DNA of 64,000 nucleotides. It comes from Gerris lacustris. Lineage: Eukaryota; Arthropoda; Insecta; Hemiptera; Gerridae. Below are positions 30,565 to 41,025 of the stretch, in pieces (the stretch's first letter is position 1; every line of letters starts with the position of its first letter). The notes under the pieces were generated by a model. The model saw nothing but the letters and a program-made list of their open reading frames with translations, was not told the DNA's origin and made no database searches. The translations under genes were made by a program, and so were the position numbers. Location: positions 48,652,177-48,716,176 of the forward strand of contig OX578284.1 of the NCBI GenBank assembly GCA_951217055.1. The letters run 5' to 3'.

Positions 30565-31263
30565 ATGAGCATTATGTCTTCTAACGAGATTTCTAACAAT
30601 ATTGGTAGCGTTGCTGTATTGGATATTCAGTTTCATCACGGGACCAAATATGTCAGGGAACTCGCTCTAGTCGACGTACAAAGTTTGAAACAGATCTACT
30701 ACTCTTACTTTCCAGTTTCGCGAGAAATTGTGTTACCTACTATCGACGTTTCGCAAACAGGTTTTCCTCGTGAACAAAATATTTACACTGAAAATCTTTT
30801 GCATCAGCTATTGGATATACTTTTATCCAAGTATGATTTTATATTTATCAAAGGAATGGAAAAAGGGTACTTCTTAAGACAACTGTTTATCTCACACCAA
30901 ATATACCTTTTGGATTTCTTTCGTTGTCCACCAGTTACGACTTTAGACGTGCAAGAGGGTAGATGTTGTAATCATTCCTCTCAAAGTGCCTGTGCTATGT
31001 CAAGAGCTTGGGCTCTCGCACTTTGGTGTAGAGACCGAAATCTAAACTTATTTGACTATAAGACACGCTTGCTAACATTTAAGCATTGGTCACATGATGT
31101 AGACCCAGAATCATTAGCACATTTCGGAATTGTTCAATGGAACAGAACCTACACAAGATGTATCTACTGTAAAGCGTTTATAAATGGATGGGAAAATTGT
31201 CAAGATATTGCCGAGCATCATCGCTGGTCCTCAAACGACTGTCCGCTTAATGATTCTACTTAA
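30565..31263 (+). CDS. Two-domain protein: DnaQ/Maelstrom-like N-terminus plus C-terminal BIR domain
   Basis: 232 residues. Residues about 165-227 form a BIR (inhibitor of apoptosis) repeat. YKTRLLTFKHW opens it, LAHFGIVQW follows, and the zinc ligands are C199, C202, H219 and C226 with W209 in place (C-x2-C-x6-W-x9-H-x6-C). BIR domains of insect viruses bind caspases or IAP antagonists and delay host cell death. Residues 1-160 have an exonuclease-fold flavour: VAVLDIQF, then YDFIFIKGMEKGYFL, then IYLLDFFRCPP, and a C-x-H-x5-C cluster (C135, H137, C143) before AMSRAWALALW. The order acidic strand, central strand and late C-H-C cluster recalls Maelstrom-type DnaQ folds, which would link to small-RNA control; that part is inference. 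An alternative start is Met4. No RING domain follows. Confidence 0.8.
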   Translation: MSIMSSNEISNNIGSVAVLDIQFHHGTKYVRELALVDVQSLKQIYYSYFPVSREIVLPTIDVSQTGFPREQNIYTENLLHQLLDILLSKYDFIFIKGMEKGYFLRQLFISHQIYLLDFFRCPPVTTLDVQEGRCCNHSSQSACAMSRAWALALWCRDRNLNLFDYKTRLLTFKHWSHDVDPESLAHFGIVQWNRTYTRCIYCKAFINGWENCQDIAEHHRWSSNDCPLNDST

Positions 31264-31559
31264 TATAAATTATACTAAATGTAATTTTTATAAAATTGTA
31301 TTCATTCACTTTTTTAAGTTTATATATTGTACAGGTGTTTGTTAATAAAATTCAATATTATTACAAAATGTTATATATTTATTATTAGAATTTTGATATA
31401 CATGAGTTAACATTATTAACGTTCATCGACATTACAAACCTACCCAACAAACAATTTGCAGCCTATTTGAATAACAATATAGTGTTAATTTGAATTATAG
31501 TATGTTACTTACATTTTTAAATAAAACTTTTTATAGATTACAAAAAAGTGTTTGATTAT
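31264..31559. terminator. Convergent 3' region
   Basis: AT-rich spacer between the BIR-protein gene and the leftward ORF. A plus-strand AATAAA lies at 31344-31349 (about 80 bp past the stop). Minus-strand signals (TTTATT) are at 31378-31383 and close to the leftward stop. No other gene seen. Confidence 0.5.
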
Positions 31560-32128
31560 TTATTTTTCTTTAACATAAAAATTTTGCAAATATTGACTTG
31601 TGTCAGGGTTATAAAATTTCATATTAAACATGCTACTTTCAAAATTTGAATCATATTCGTTGAAATTGTCCTCAGAATTATTTATAGGTAAATTATTCTC
31701 TTCCAAGCACCTTATGAACCCAATGGCTTCGGGGTTTTGTAGGAGCCACGAAGAAATTCTCTTTGCTAAGGCACGAGTACATATTAAAGTTGGATTGTGT
31801 ACTTTGTGATAGTGACATTTACCTTCATTATTGTTGAAGTAATCTTCATTAACCTTGAAGTTAAAATCCTTTAAGTTATACAAATTGATGACAGGTCTTT
31901 GCACGATTTTTTCGATTATGTCTTCATCGCCGTGAGCGAATATTACTCGCGCTTTATTTACATGATGAGGTAAAGTTTCGTTAAATTTTTTTAGACTTAA
32001 ATCAGAGTATGGTTTTACCTTGTGCGTTCTGGTTTTGTAGCTGTAGCCGACATCATACACGAGAAGTCTTTTTGGTGTTCGTAGTACATAGTGATAAGTT
32101 ATATCTGGGGTAGCAATACTAAAATAAA
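31560..32128 (-). pseudogene. 5'-truncated ORF related in layout to the BIR protein's N-terminal domain
   Basis: The open frame runs from about 32128 to 31560. Its right end is cut by a dispersed repeat (32115-32420), so the natural start is lost; the first in-frame start-like codon is GTG at 32060. Readable blocks are YHYVLRTPKRLLVYDVGYSY, NKARVIFAHGDEDIIEKIV, VINLYNLKDF, and a GKCHYHKVHNPTLIC cluster (C, H and C spaced with H-x5-C) followed by TRALAKRISSWLL. The order matches residues 90-155 of the neighbouring BIR protein (FIFIKG, IYLLDFF, C-x-H-x5-C, then a helix with SRAWALALW). The two may therefore share a DnaQ/Maelstrom-like fold. The C-terminus has no BIR domain. Function unknown. 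Confidence 0.5.
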
Positions 32129-32420
32129 AATGTTCGTCTCATCAAATAGGTGATGATAGAATCTTTTCCCGTCCTGAAATTCCAATTTTACATTTGAAGC
32201 TCACGTTTACGCGAGCATTGAGCGCGAACTCTTAGTCGGGTAATGCTTTCCAACAAAAATAGCCTGAGCATTAGTAAAAGGAACATTGGATACCAAATTT
32301 TATATAAATCGGTCAACTTTTAATCAAGTTATCGTCGGACACGTAAACGTTGCTGACAGACAGACATACAGGATGCATATCTTGTTGAATGTAAGAAGCT
32401 CGCTTAGGCTCGCTATATCT
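32115..32420 (-). repeat. Short member of the A-family repeats
   Basis: TGTTCGTCTCATCAAATAGG, CTCACGTTTACGCGAGCATT, TACCAAATTTTATATAAATC, CAAGTTATCGTCGGACACGT and GACAGACAGAC occur in the same order at 47440-47720 and within family A1. It interrupts the leftward ORF and so inserted after the viral element arrived. Confidence 0.75.
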
Positions 32421-33119
32421 AAGTAGTTTTAAAGCTAATACATTTATACAAATTATTAAGAAGCTTTAATTTAAAGTTTTCATTAATCTTATAATCATTT
32501 TACTTTTCATTTTACAGTTAGTTAGAAGCATTCTAATAAACCTTAATTTAAACTTGAATAAAGTTAGCAGGCATTTGCATGTAAAATAGAAAGGCAGGCC
32601 AATCTGTTGAATTTTATCAGACGTGAATGTTTTTTCCAAAGCATTGATATGAAATATTTCCTAACACCATTTTATAATCACGAAGATTAATTTTATTTTT
32701 TTTAATGTTTTTAAATTCAAAAGGTTCTAAATCCATTGTTTTAAACAGGGAGTTAAGGAAATTTATTTAATTAATTAAATTTCTCATTGAGTATTAGCTC
32801 TTTAATTAAAACTAGGTTTAAATATTCTCTTGTAAACCCTAGATTCAAATTCATTTCACAGGAAAATCCTAACAGCGAATCGCTTCAAGTTTAAGATTAA
32901 ATAGAAATCAACTTATTTACCCTTGGTTTAACAGAAATATTACCAAAAACTCAATATAAATTTATAAATACAATTGATTAGGATGTTTACTTTTAAATTA
33001 AATGAGTTTAATTTGTTTACTTTTAAATTGACTTTATCCCTTTCTGACTCAAAGATAAAACCAATAAAGAATTTATCGAAACCAATGATACTCTTGGTTT
33101 TAAGTCATTGTTACCGACT
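32421..33119. other. AT-rich DNA to the right of the viral element
   Basis: No ORF resembling DNA polymerase B or any other Polinton gene, and no inverted copy of the left-edge repeats. The right terminus of the element cannot be placed. Confidence 0.5.
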
Positions 33120-33860
33120 AGGTTTACCGACAAAGACCGCAAATCAGATCATCATAACAATCGAGTAGTTTTAATAAAGACCATACATTGATTTGACAAA
33201 AGTCTAGGTTTCCCGATGAGACTGTGTATTGATTTGTTGAAGGTCTAGGTTTTCCGATGAGAGCCCAAATTAATTCATCATAACAATCAAGTTGTTCTGA
33301 TAAAGACTGCATTGATTTGTCAAAGGTCTAGGTTTTCCTATGAGAGCTCATATCAATTCATCATAACAATCAAGTTGTTCTGATAAAGACTGCATTGATT
33401 TGTCTCAAAGGTCTAGGTTTTCCTATGAGAGCCCATATCAATTCATCATAACAATAGAGTTGTTCTGATAAAGACTGCATTGATTTGTCAAAGGTCTGGG
33501 TTTTCCGATGAGAGCCCATATCAATTTATCATAACAATTGAGTTGTTCTGATAAAGACTGCATTGATTTGTCAAAGGTCTAGGTTTTCCTATGAGAGCCC
33601 ATATCAATTTATCATAACAATCGAGTTGTTCTGATAAAGACTGCATTGATTTGTCAAAGGTCTAGGTTTTCCTATGAGAGCCCATATCAATTTATCATAA
33701 CAATCGAGTTGTTCTGATAAAGACTGCATTGATTTGTCAAAGGTCTGGGTTTTCCGATGAGAGCTCATAACAATTTATCATAACAATCGAGTTGTTCTGA
33801 TAAAGACTGCATTGATTTATCAAAGGTCTAGGTTTTCCGATGAGCGCCCATATCAATCCA
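33120..33860 (+). repeat. 83-bp minisatellite, about 8-9 copies
   Basis: Unit starts (AATTcATCATAACAATCnAG) lie at 33272, 33355, 33440, 33523, 33606, 33689 and 33772; one unit is 85 bp. Two more diverged, shortened units precede them. Each unit also has CTGATAAAGACTGCATTGAT and GGTCTAGGTTTTCCnATGAG. Small ORFs in it are repeat translations. Confidence 0.92.
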
Positions 33861-34679
33861 GCTATTCTGATGAAATGCGGCAATAAAATGTTCGAGAAAA
33901 TGCTTTGATGCTTAAAAATCATCATGAATATTTCTAGTGATAGTGTAAGGGAAAGTTAGAACTTCTGAGAACACAACTTCTCACATCTAAGGTTATTATA
34001 ACAATTAGACGTATCTGGTGACCACGTTTCAAGTCGTATAGCTCTAAATCTTCCCGGGAAGAGTGCGTATTAATTTATCAAACATTGAGTTTTTTCAATG
34101 ATGGCTAACAATTAAAAACTGATCTGGACTCTTAAATGATATAATAAGTCCTCATTTCTAGACACCATGATACTCAACATATAGGAATATTAATAGCAGC
34201 AGCAATAGAGCGAGGAAATACAGAGATTTCCGCATCCATATTTGAGATGTCTAGTGAAATTGCATCTCGATGAATCGAGAACAAGTCTCGATTCATCAAA
34301 ACAATCTAGGTTTTATTGATTAGATCTAGTCTCAATATATTATGTCTAAAGTTTCGGACAATAAACTGAACTGGACTATTTTTTTTTTAATTTTTATTGT
34401 TTCATACAACCACAAATAGTTACATTGTAACAAGTGATATCGATCACTTATTGTTTAACATGGCGGGAGAAACTTGAACAAAGAAGTAGTCCAGTGACTA
34501 CACTTTCTTGGCGATTTATATATAGTAGTATAATAATTTTAATTCCAAATATTTAAATAATGATAAATAATTTTAATAATGGAAGATTTGAGAAATTGAT
34601 AATAATAATGGATTGCAATGATAATTATAATTATTTAATATAAGATTTATGGGAGTAGATCTCTAGGCCACTGCCGCTT
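33861..34679. other. Intergenic DNA
   Basis: No gene recognised. Poly-T run at 34380. A short CTCGATTCATCnAnAC word is repeated near 34267-34310. Confidence 0.5.
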
Positions 34680-35147
34680 TAGATGTCTTGAAGGGATACC
34701 TGGAATATGTTGAAGGATAGGAGTTGTACAAGAAGATTAAAATGATGGGATAAGGATCATAGAACTTACCCCTTATTATAAAGGGATTCGAATAGATTTT
34801 GGACAAAAGGAACATTCCGGTCTTCATGGAGAGTAAGGTTGGAAGCATAGAAAGGAGCATCGGTAATTTTTCTAACAATTTTTGACTGTAGGATTTGGAG
34901 CCGAAGCTAATTTGGAGGTTTGGTGCTGCCCCACACTTCCAGACCATAGATCCAAGCTGGCTTTAAGACTACATTGTAGATACAAAGTTTGTTATTTAGA
35001 GAAATCTTAGACCTGCGATCCAGAAGACCAAGCAGTAACTGGTATCGTCGTGTGATGTCAGTACGTTTTGTTTTTGTGTGTAGTTGCCTCGTCAATTGTC
35101 GGTCAAGGAAAAGGCCAAGGTATTGGACTGAGTCGGACTGCAGAATT
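34680..35147 (-). pseudogene. LINE (Jockey-like) reverse transcriptase C-terminal fragment with a stop
   Basis: Reading leftward: SVQYLGLFLDRQLTRQLHTK, DITRRYQLLLGLLDRRSKIS, NKLCIYNVVLKPAWIYGLEV and WGSTKPPN. An in-frame stop follows, and the same frame then continues SKIVRKITDAPFYASNLTLH. These are the thumb and post-thumb blocks of insect Jockey-type ORF2. The frame has a single internal stop and ends near 34785. It is a different, more decayed family from the fragment at 12893. Confidence 0.75.
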
Positions 35148-36050
35148 GATTAAGGATGACGGGGGGACCGGTGTTATGACGAAGAGCAAATATGATGTGC
35201 ACACTTTTCTGTTCGTTTATCACAATGACTTAGTTATATCAGTAGTTTATAACAAATGACTTAGGGTATTATCGGACGTAAGGAGGTGGTTCTGTTGGAC
35301 AGAAAGGATTGCTTGTCATCTGCAAAGGTCATAAACTGGACAATTTGCATAACATAGAAAAGTGTTATTAATAATCAATAGAAAGCATTAACGTTTTACA
35401 TTCATTATCAGCCAACTATATTGAGCCATTTAAAACGTTCAAAAAAAAAGTTTTCGTGAAATGATACATTTTATTAGCTAAAATTGGAACGAGTAAATAA
35501 ACCAATAGTAATATAAATATAATTTCATTGGTCAATGCTTTAAAGCAATAAGATCAAATAATAAATCAAATAGCAGAGGTTTATATTCAACGTTGTATTG
35601 TTTTTTTTAATAAAATAATTTTATTTCGATTTTTCTTTTCATTTCTTAAAAAAGCAACCATTATCCTTTCTGATAAAATCTCATCTCTATATAAAGATGG
35701 TTTTATAAGATATATATTGTCTTGTAGTTCATATAATATTAGGAACTATGTATTAGGTTTTACCATATCGCTGGAAGGAAATGGAAAACCTAAATATAAT
35801 TTTATTTTTAGCAAACCTGCATATTTTTTTATCTCCTGATTCCTTATAATATCTAAAATATTACAATGTTTGATCTAAGACAACAAAATAAATCTTTCTT
35901 TTAGTCTTAGGGTTTGACATAATGACGAAAAATCTGTGACCCTGTTATTATTGGGCCCCAATCCATCATTTGTTCGAGAAAGATAAGTCGTTTTTCTTTT
36001 CACCCTGAGGTCAGCCCTTTATCAACCTACAATTTATCAAAATCTTTCGA
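35148..36050. other. AT-rich intergenic DNA
   Basis: No gene or repeat recognised. Confidence 0.5.
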
Positions 36051-36061
36051 ATAAAATAATG

Positions 36062-37260
36062 ATTTATATATATACTAGCTCAATACTCGTGCTTCGCTAC
36101 GGGGTGTTTTATCTTCAAATTATTGGATTTATAAACTACCATCAAGAAACATTTAAATTATTTTACGAAGCGAGAATATCTAGATTCTATCCCTCCCCCT
36201 TATTATTAGGACTACTCATTCAGTGGAAATACAAAATTTGAGCCAAATTGGATTAATGAACAGACACAACAATTATTAGTTTGTTATACATAGATATAGA
36301 CATATTTGTTCATTTTACCCCCCTAAATGTACATAACAACAATTACTGTACTCTTAAAGAGTTTTTTAACGTTATGCATCGTGAAGGGTTTTCACTACTT
36401 TGACATTAGTACCCTGTACCTCTGTGTACCAAAATTTAAATTTCGAAAATTCATGTAGACAGTGACCCTCCCCTTGCTTTAAAGGTCAAGTGTGTAAATT
36501 TTCATCGAAATCGGACTAAAACTGTACATTTGAATTAAGAACACACACACACACGCGCGTTCGCACGCGCACAAACATACGTTGACATTTCCTTTTTACC
36601 CATCTCCTAAATTAAAATATGGCATAAACATATATTACAACAATTACTTTTCTCTTAAAGAGCCTTTTAAGGATATGCATCATAAAGGGTATCAATTATT
36701 TTGACATTTGTACCCCGTACCCCTGTGCACCAACATTTTAACTTCATAATCTCATGTAGGCAGTGACCTTCACCTTGTTTTGAAGGAAAAGTGTGTAAAT
36801 ATTCATCAAATTGGGATAAAACTGTAGATTTGTATAAAAGACATCATAGTAATTCTTCTTTATATATATAAGATATAGCTATATTTTTCCATTTTACCCC
36901 TCTCCTAAATGAAAATATGACAAAACTATACGTAACAACAATTACTGTACTCTTTTTTTTTCTTTTTCTTTTGGGTTTTAGTCCCGATCAACTGCCAGGG
37001 TTATTACAGGACGGGGGTTATCCGGCCACTTTACTCATCTAATCGATGAGATCATCAGTGTGAAACATGTCTTACCCCGCTGGGATTCGAACTCACAGCC
37101 GGGGTTTAGACCTTGGTTTCAGAGTCGAGTGCGCTAACCCCTCGGCTACACCGGCCCCCTACTGTACTCTTAAAGAGCTTTTCAACGGTATGCATCATGC
37201 AGGGTATTCATTACTTTGACATTTGTACCCCGTACCCCTGTGTACCAAAATCAAAATTTC
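36062..37260 (+). repeat. Dispersed element with internally repeated segments
   Basis: It opens with ACTAGCTCAATACTCGTGCT followed by TCGCTACGGG, a start seen in many invertebrate repeat families. It then has three similar blocks (36300-36500, 36585-36830, 36890-37260), each with TTTTACCCC, AACAACAATTACTGTACTCT, a GCATCnTGnAGGG word and CCCTGTGnACC. An (AC)n/(CG)n tract lies at 36540-36573. A tRNA-derived SINE has inserted into the third block. Confidence 0.7.
36955..37159 (-). mobile_element. tRNA-derived SINE with target-site duplication
   Basis: On the minus strand the head at 37159 has a box-A-like TAGCCGAGGGGTTAGCGC (37148-37131) and a box B GAGTTCGAATCCC (37094-37082), both as in a tRNA gene. 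The tail is a poly-A-rich run (seen as T at 36955-36977). TACTGTACTCTT flanks it on both sides (36943-36954 and 37160-37171), a perfect 12-bp target-site duplication. It is an insertion into the third block of the surrounding repeat, where the uninterrupted sequence is known from the other blocks. Confidence 0.92.
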
Positions 37261-37958
37261 GGAAAATCCTTTCTTAGTGGGTCTATGATATGAATAGAGT
37301 TATTCTAAAAATTTCAAGTCTCTGGGTTAAGCAGATTTTGCTGTACGTTGATTCTATGTAAGTCAGTCAATCAGGACTTTGCCGCTTATATTAAAGATTT
37401 TTTACGCTAATAAAATTAAAGAAACAATTATAATTTGAAAATAATAATTATATAAAATTTAATATGTATCTTAATTAAGAAATATATTATATATATATAT
37501 ATATATAGATTAGACAAATTTATAGTAGGAAGGTTCCAACCAGGTTACCCATGCGTTAATTGCTATTAGTGTAATATTTATACACTGAGTTGGCTGCACT
37601 GGATAGCCGGTTATAAAGCTAAAAGGTTATATTGTGTAATTAAAGACTACCTCGTGCGTGATATAAGAGTTTTATCTTTATTAAACCCTAATAATACAAT
37701 TTGATTTATATGCTTTAATTTAAATACAATTAGTATGAATGTGGTAAAGTAAAGCAAATGTGATTTAATGAATAAATTTAAAAAATAGTGATGAAACTAA
37801 TCATTTAGTGAAGACGTAAAGAAGTAAATTCGAAATCTTGCATCAGGTAAGGACATTACTGTAAAATCGTAAATTTGTATTCCTATATTCTAAAAACTAT
37901 ATAAGTTTATCATATATAGTTAAAGGGGCGGGCTTGCGCTTGTGCGTGAATGGGTTTT
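37261..37958. other. AT-rich intergenic DNA with an (AT)n microsatellite
   Basis: Alternating AT at 37485-37506. No gene. Confidence 0.55.
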
Positions 37959-38349
37959 CACTCTAATAAAACCACTCGTCTTCAGCTTCACTAATGTAAT
38001 ATATTTGACTATATCACTCTAATAAAACCACTCGTCTTCAACTTCACTAATGTAATATATTTGACTATATCACTCTAATAAAACCACTCGTCTTCAGCTT
38101 CACTAATGTAATATATTTGACTATATCACTCTAATAAAACCACTCGTCTTCAGCTTCACTAATGTAATATATTTGACTATATCACTCTAATAAAACCACT
38201 CGTCTTCAGCTTCACTAATGTAATATATTTGACTATATCACTCTAATAAAACCACTCGTCTTCAGCTTCACTAATGTAATATACTTGACTTTATCACTCT
38301 AATAAAACCACTCGTCTTCAGCTTCACCAATGCAATATATTTGACTATA
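37959..38349 (+). repeat. 56-bp minisatellite, seven copies
   Basis: Units begin CACTCTAATAAAACCACTCG and continue TCTTCAGCTTCACTAATGTA, with period 56 bp and almost no divergence in the first five copies (one AACTTC variant). The last two copies carry several changes (TACTTG, CCAATGCAATA). Low divergence indicates recent amplification. Confidence 0.95.
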
Positions 38350-39289
38350 AACACAATTGTTGCACTATTTAAAACAGACTCTAAACGCTCGGTACAAACT
38401 CTCAAACACGACTCCCCGACTCTCTCCTCCAACAGTCCTACCAACTAGCAATCAGGCATACCAACAACTAAAATACATACTTTTTAAACTAACTATAGAC
38501 ATAATTTCTAACAATCATGATAATATGCAGTTAAAAGATTTCTATTTTTTTATGCATGATTATGTCAGAGCGAGGCGAAAAATTGACAAATTTGGATGAA
38601 CTAAAAGATATTCTAAATAACGTATCTTATCACTAAACTCTAATGGCTCATATTAAATAGAATAATAAATAATAAACAATTCTTTTGGTTAGCTTTAAAT
38701 TGTAATACTGGTGTTGGCGTTATATGCGATTTTTTACTGAAAGAACAATAGAAATAGAGGGCAAACCAGTTGCGTTTGTTTTTTTGTTAGCTTTAACAAT
38801 AAAACAGTTTTTTGAAACATAAATCAGAGTAGGATTTGAAGTTAGAAGGTAGTAGCAGTGGCTTAGCTAGGTGTTGTCTCTCTTATTCAATAGGGGACGT
38901 GTTTTTCGTGGTACTCTTGTGACGTCATAGTTCCACGGCTGGTTGCTCTTGCTCAAAGAGCGTTTTTGTTCTGAGCTCGTAGCCCCTCCCCCTGGAGGTT
39001 CGCTCGGTTGCCCCCTGCTCGCCGAGCCGTACCTAAACCCTCAGCCGTGCTTTCCCTCTCCCTTCACGTCAACTAGGAAAACTCATGTTAACCTCCATTG
39101 AGAAAAACCATCAAGGGCTTTCATTTTTTTAGTATTTTTCCCCCCTATTTCTCTTGAACTAAATTTTTCATGTTTCTAACTTTAGTTGTTTTTTGTCCAC
39201 AAATTGTATTTCTCTTTAACACAACAGTTTTATATTACAATTTTGCTTCTTTTTTTTAAGTAAGTAAATTTTAATTTTTCTTAAAAACA
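38350..39289. other. Intergenic DNA with a GC-richer patch
   Basis: The 80-codon ORF at 38357 has no motif. 38940-39060 is GC-rich (CGTAGCCCCTCCCCCTGGAG) with no coding signal. Confidence 0.5.
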
Positions 39290-39710
39290 GAAAAAATAGA
39301 TTGCCAATTGGTGTGGCACATAGCTTCCTCGCATCCTATCACTTACTTTATTGAGTTTATGCTTTTACAAGCCATTATTGTCTAATTTACATGAATTAAA
39401 GTATCAATTTACTGAAAGTTAAAGAGCGCAGAAAGTTAAAAATAATCTGGGGCTATCTGCGGCTACTTTCGACGAACCATCTAAATTTCATACAAATAAG
39501 ATGAGTACTTTTGAAGCTATAGGTGTAAATAAATGTATGTTTGTGAAGCAAATGAGCACAGATAGTTCAAATTTATATGGGATATTTTATCTCCAGTATG
39601 GAAAAAAGTTATGATTTTAAATTAGTTTAGAGGGACTAAAGTAAGTCTTTTCATCCCTGAACTCAAAATGTAGGAAGAAAAAGTAAAAGTAGGGCAAAAA
39701 AGTAAAGATT
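39290..39710 (-). repeat. Inverted family A2 copy joined to a 16.5-kb-MITE interior fragment
   Basis: 39298-39565 has GCCAATTGGTGTGGCACATA, GGATGCGAGGAAGCTATG-type reverse words and CATCTAAATTTCATACAAAT as in family A2. 39587-39707 is the inverse of 16685-16800. The two are adjacent, so one likely inserted beside or into the other. Confidence 0.65.
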
Positions 39711-40000
39711 GCAACTTAATTATTTTATAAATAGTAGAAAATGAATGGCTAATGTAATGAAGTTGTTGAAATCAGGTTGGCGGCACTGAGATTTTCGACC
39801 ATGTTTATCTTTGTTTATAACCTGCATCTAAATAACCTTCTATTTGAGTATAATTCCAATTCTAATTTGTTTTTAATATTGAATCTCTTATTTCTGCTAT
39901 TAAAAGTGCTAATAATTATTGTTATTTATTATAATAATAAATAAAAACTGTGCAATGGACGAAAATGTGTATTTTCTTCCTACTGGTGATAAAATATTGT
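39711..40000. other. AT-rich intergenic DNA
   Basis: No gene seen; an (AATA/ATT)n-rich patch lies near 39915. Confidence 0.5.
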
Positions 40001-40166
40001 ATGTACCTCGTGAGTAAAGTGCCGTGCCATTATTCCCCCATTATATAATTATCTCCCTCGGCTCCGCCTCGGGATTTAGGGACCATGGTTCCTTCGGCTT
40101 CGCCTATAGAACCAACTTTTTCGCTCATGGAATAATGGCTTACTTTACTCCGTAGGTGCATAAATA
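40000..40166. mobile_element. Short foldback element
   Basis: TGTACCTCGTGAGTAAAGTG with CCATTATTCC (40000-40038) is mirrored by GGAATAATGG then ACTTTACTCCGTAGGTGCA (40127-40160). The centre contains CTCGGCTCCGCCTCGG and CTTCGGCTTCGCC, themselves self-complementary. No ORF. MITE-like. Confidence 0.65.
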
Positions 40167-40230
40167 ACTATTCGTACTTCAGAACGATCACATAGCTTTA
40201 GGAAGCAATATATAAATAAATGTTTATATA

Positions 40231-40545
40231 TATACAGGGTTATTACAAATGATGATTTTTAGCGTACATAAATGTAGTTTTATTTATCATACAAAGAAAT
40301 AATAAAATGATTACATTTTAAGGAAAACTCAAAAAGTTTAAAAAAAAAAAAAATGTCTTCAAATTCAACCATTACACAACACTGACATCAATTGACTTAA
40401 CAAACAGCTGATAAGTACCCAAACCAATGTAAACAAAACTTTATGAGTTTTTCTTTCCAGTGGGACCAACTGAAGTGGTCTTACATATTTATCCAGTAAT
40501 AAAGTTAATCGAAATCAGGAACATCATTTGTAATAAACCTGTATA
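40231..40545. mobile_element. MITE with 24-bp TIRs, TA-flanked
   Basis: TATACAGGGTTATTACAAAT plus GATG at the left is mirrored by CATCATTTGTAATAAACCTG plus TATA at the right with one mismatch. 315 bp, no ORF. TA target and the TACAGGG start place it with the Tc1/mariner-type element at 4766-5640. Confidence 0.8.
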
Positions 40546-41025
40546 ATATCCGTGCATTGTGCATGCCTGTCGATTTCAAATGTAAGTGCGTATAAATAAA
40601 AGTGATGGATACACTAACATAAACAAAAACAACGTTTATAAAGTTGTTACAACATTTATGTATTTATTATTTTTTAAAAAAAGCTACACAATCTATTTAT
40701 ACACAGGACGTTAATCGTTCCACTTTAATTTTCATTGTATTAAACGTTTTACAACAAATTGAGCAATGTTCCACTTAATATTAATTTCTACAAATCGGTC
40801 CCCTTTTACATCATGATAATCCTCTTGTCCAATCTATATCCAGCCCAACCTCCTAGAAAATCACCGCTGGCGTATATAAAGACTATTTTTTCGCAGGTTA
40901 CTCTCAACCTCTAAGTCATTAAAAACCATCATCTTGATGAAGCCATGCCTTAATAGGTAGGGGAGCAAAAAGTACACACAAGTTCGAAGATGAAGAATAG
41001 AGGGAAGAAGAATGGAGTCGGTTTT
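40546..41025. other. Intergenic DNA
   Basis: No gene recognised. TCATGATAATCCTnTTGTCC (40812) recurs at 42843, another minor dispersed repeat. Confidence 0.5.

Noticed and set aside
32421..33119. Hidden polymerase B or other viral gene right of the repeat insertion
   Set aside because: The only listed frame here (64 codons at 32974) has no polymerase motif, and the region is plain AT-rich DNA.
33120..33860. CRISPR-like array
   Set aside because: The whole 83-bp period is conserved, so there are no variable spacers; this is a minisatellite.
37959..38349. CRISPR-like array
   Set aside because: The 56-bp units are contiguous with no unique spacers, and the context is animal nuclear DNA.
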